In this document: positions 63,125-64,000 of the stretch, piece after piece
How positions within the stretch are numbered: position 1 is the stretch's first letter
Layout: each line of letters opens with the position of its first letter
Source of the DNA: Enterovibrio coralii
GTDB lineage: Bacteria; Pseudomonadota; Gammaproteobacteria; Enterobacterales; Vibrionaceae
NCBI RefSeq assembly: GCF_001559595.1
Contig: NZ_LNTY01000056.1
Coordinates: forward strand, 1 to 64,000
Direction: 5' to 3'
Length of the DNA: 64,000 nucleotides
Notes under the pieces: model-generated
Database searches by the model: none
What the model saw: only the letters and a program-made list of their open reading frames with translations
What the model was told of the DNA's origin: nothing
Position numbers and translations under genes: made by a program

Positions 63125-64000
63125 ATGGACGACAACAAACAGAAGGCACTAGCCGCCGCCCTTGGTCAGATCGAGAAACAATTCGGTAAAGGTTCGATCA
63201 TGCGCCTTGGCGATGACCGCACTATGGATATTGAAACTGTATCTACAGGTTCTCTGTCACTGGATATCGCACTGGGTGCGGGTGGTCTGCCATACGGCCG
63301 TATTGTTGAAATCTACGGTCCAGAATCTTCAGGTAAGACAACGCTGACGCTGCAAGTTATCGCAGAAGCACAAAAGCAAGGTAAAACCTGTGCGTTTATC
63401 GATGCGGAACACGCATTGGATCCAGTGTATGCGCGTAAGCTTCACGTAGATATCGACAACCTGCTGGTGTCTCAGCCAGATACCGGTGAGCAAGCGCTGG
63501 AAATCGCAGACGCATTGACTCGCTCAGGTGCGGTTGACGTTATCATCATCGACTCCGTAGCGGCACTGACGCCAAAAGCGGAAATCGAAGGTGAGATGGG
63601 TGACTCTCACATGGGTCTGCAAGCACGTATGCTTTCTCAAGCAATGCGTAAGCTGACGGCGAACATCAAAAACAGCAACACGCTGATGATCTTCATCAAC
63701 CAAATCCGTATGAAGATTGGTGTGATGTTCGGTAACCCAGAAACCACCACAGGTGGTAACGCACTGAAGTTCTACGCATCTGTTCGTCTTGATATCCGTC
63801 GTATCGGCTCTATCAAAGAGGGCGACGAGGTTGTGGGTAATGACACGCGCGTTAAAGTCGTGAAGAACAAGATTGCGGCACCGTTTAAACAAGCTGAATT
63901 CCAAATCATGTACGGCGAAGGTATCAACCTTTACGGCGAGCTGATTGACCTGGGTGTGAAACACAAACTGGTTGAGAAAGCAGGTGCATGGTACAGCTAC
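63125..64000 (+). CDS. recA: recombinase RecA, N-terminal 292 residues (runs off the window)
   Basis: Open from ATG 63125 (after TTTGGAGATTCAA) to the window end without a stop. Walker A GPESSGKT (residues 65-72), IIDSVAALTPKAEIEGEMGD, the L2 loop region (NQIRMKIGVMFGNPETTTGG) and ALKFYASVRLDIRRIGSIK are intact. It catalyses strand exchange and activates LexA self-cleavage. The C-terminal about 60 residues lie beyond the window. Confidence 0.97.
   Translation, partial: MDDNKQKALAAALGQIEKQFGKGSIMRLGDDRTMDIETVSTGSLSLDIALGAGGLPYGRIVEIYGPESSGKTTLTLQVIAEAQKQGKTCAFIDAEHALDPVYARKLHVDIDNLLVSQPDTGEQALEIADALTRSGAVDVIIIDSVAALTPKAEIEGEMGDSHMGLQARMLSQAMRKLTANIKNSNTLMIFINQIRMKIGVMFGNPETTTGGNALKFYASVRLDIRRIGSIKEGDEVVGNDTRVKVVKNKIAAPFKQAEFQIMYGEGINLYGELIDLGVKHKLVEKAGAWYSY

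Noticed and set aside
1..64000. tRNA, rRNA, CRISPR arrays, insertion sequences, prophage or integron elements
   Set aside because: I scanned by eye for tRNA T-arm motifs, repeat-spacer patterns, transposase-like proteins and terminal repeats and found none I could support; a covariance-model scan would be more sensitive.

Overview
The window looks like the chromosome of a marine gammaproteobacterium of the family Vibrionaceae. The evidence is a sequence of Vibrio-type housekeeping blocks: tkt-epd-pgk-fba-mscS; ygfZ / sdhE / nadB / rpoE-rseABC-lepA-lepB-rnc-era-recO-pdxJ-acpS; barA / rlmD-relA-mazG-pyrG-eno; and ftsB-ispD-ispF-truD-surE-pcm-nlpD-rpoS / mutS / pncC-recA. Protein sequences are close to Vibrio and E. 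coli orthologues. A genus such as Grimontia, Enterovibrio or Photobacterium is possible but cannot be fixed from this text. I see no rRNA, tRNA, CRISPR array, insertion sequence or prophage.

Layout. 1-8200: carbon metabolism (end of transketolase, erythrose-4-phosphate dehydrogenase, phosphoglycerate kinase, class II aldolase), an atypical Nramp-type transporter, two tandem MscS channels and a lone gcvH. 8200-13800: a small unknown gene, a LysR regulator, a YbaK-type deacylase and ygfZ on the minus strand, then sdhE-ygfX and a chemoreceptor. 13800-24950: nadB diverging from the envelope-stress sigma factor operon, then the lepA-to-acpS run. 24990-31660: a compact accessory cluster on the minus strand resembling aryl-polyene (APE) biosynthesis: acyl carrier protein, an acyl-ligase fused to a hotdog dehydratase, an aromatic amino acid ammonia-lyase, a thioesterase, a dehydratase, a ketoreductase and one ketosynthase. 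It has no chain-length factor, second ketosynthase, exporter or glycosyl/acyl-transferase. 31980-42540: barA, rlmD, relA, mazG, pyrG and eno. 42600-43760: an AT-rich islet with three small unknown genes. 43780-53520: ubiI-ubiH-ygfB, zapA, 6S RNA, ygfA, rpiA, serA, yggE and argP/argO in E. coli-like order, then a second YbaK-type gene. 53700-64000: ftsB through rpoS, mutS, pncC and the first 292 codons of recA behind a LexA box.

Quality warning. Ten conserved genes (rpoE, lepA, lepB, recO, the ammonia-lyase, barA, eno, ubiH, ispD, surE) are broken by 15 single-base frameshifts. Every one is repaired by adding back one base, generally next to a short homopolymer, and every downstream reading frame then matches its family to the normal stop. 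Several of these genes are essential in related bacteria, so uncorrected sequencing or assembly deletions are far more likely than decay. I annotate these loci at full length as CDS and flag the frameshift.

Most interesting biology: the reduced aryl-polyene-like cluster beside acpS; the Nramp-family protein with the DPGN metal-binding motif replaced; the low-GC islet between eno and ubiI; and palindromic LacI/PurR-type operators near fba and between rpiA and serA.
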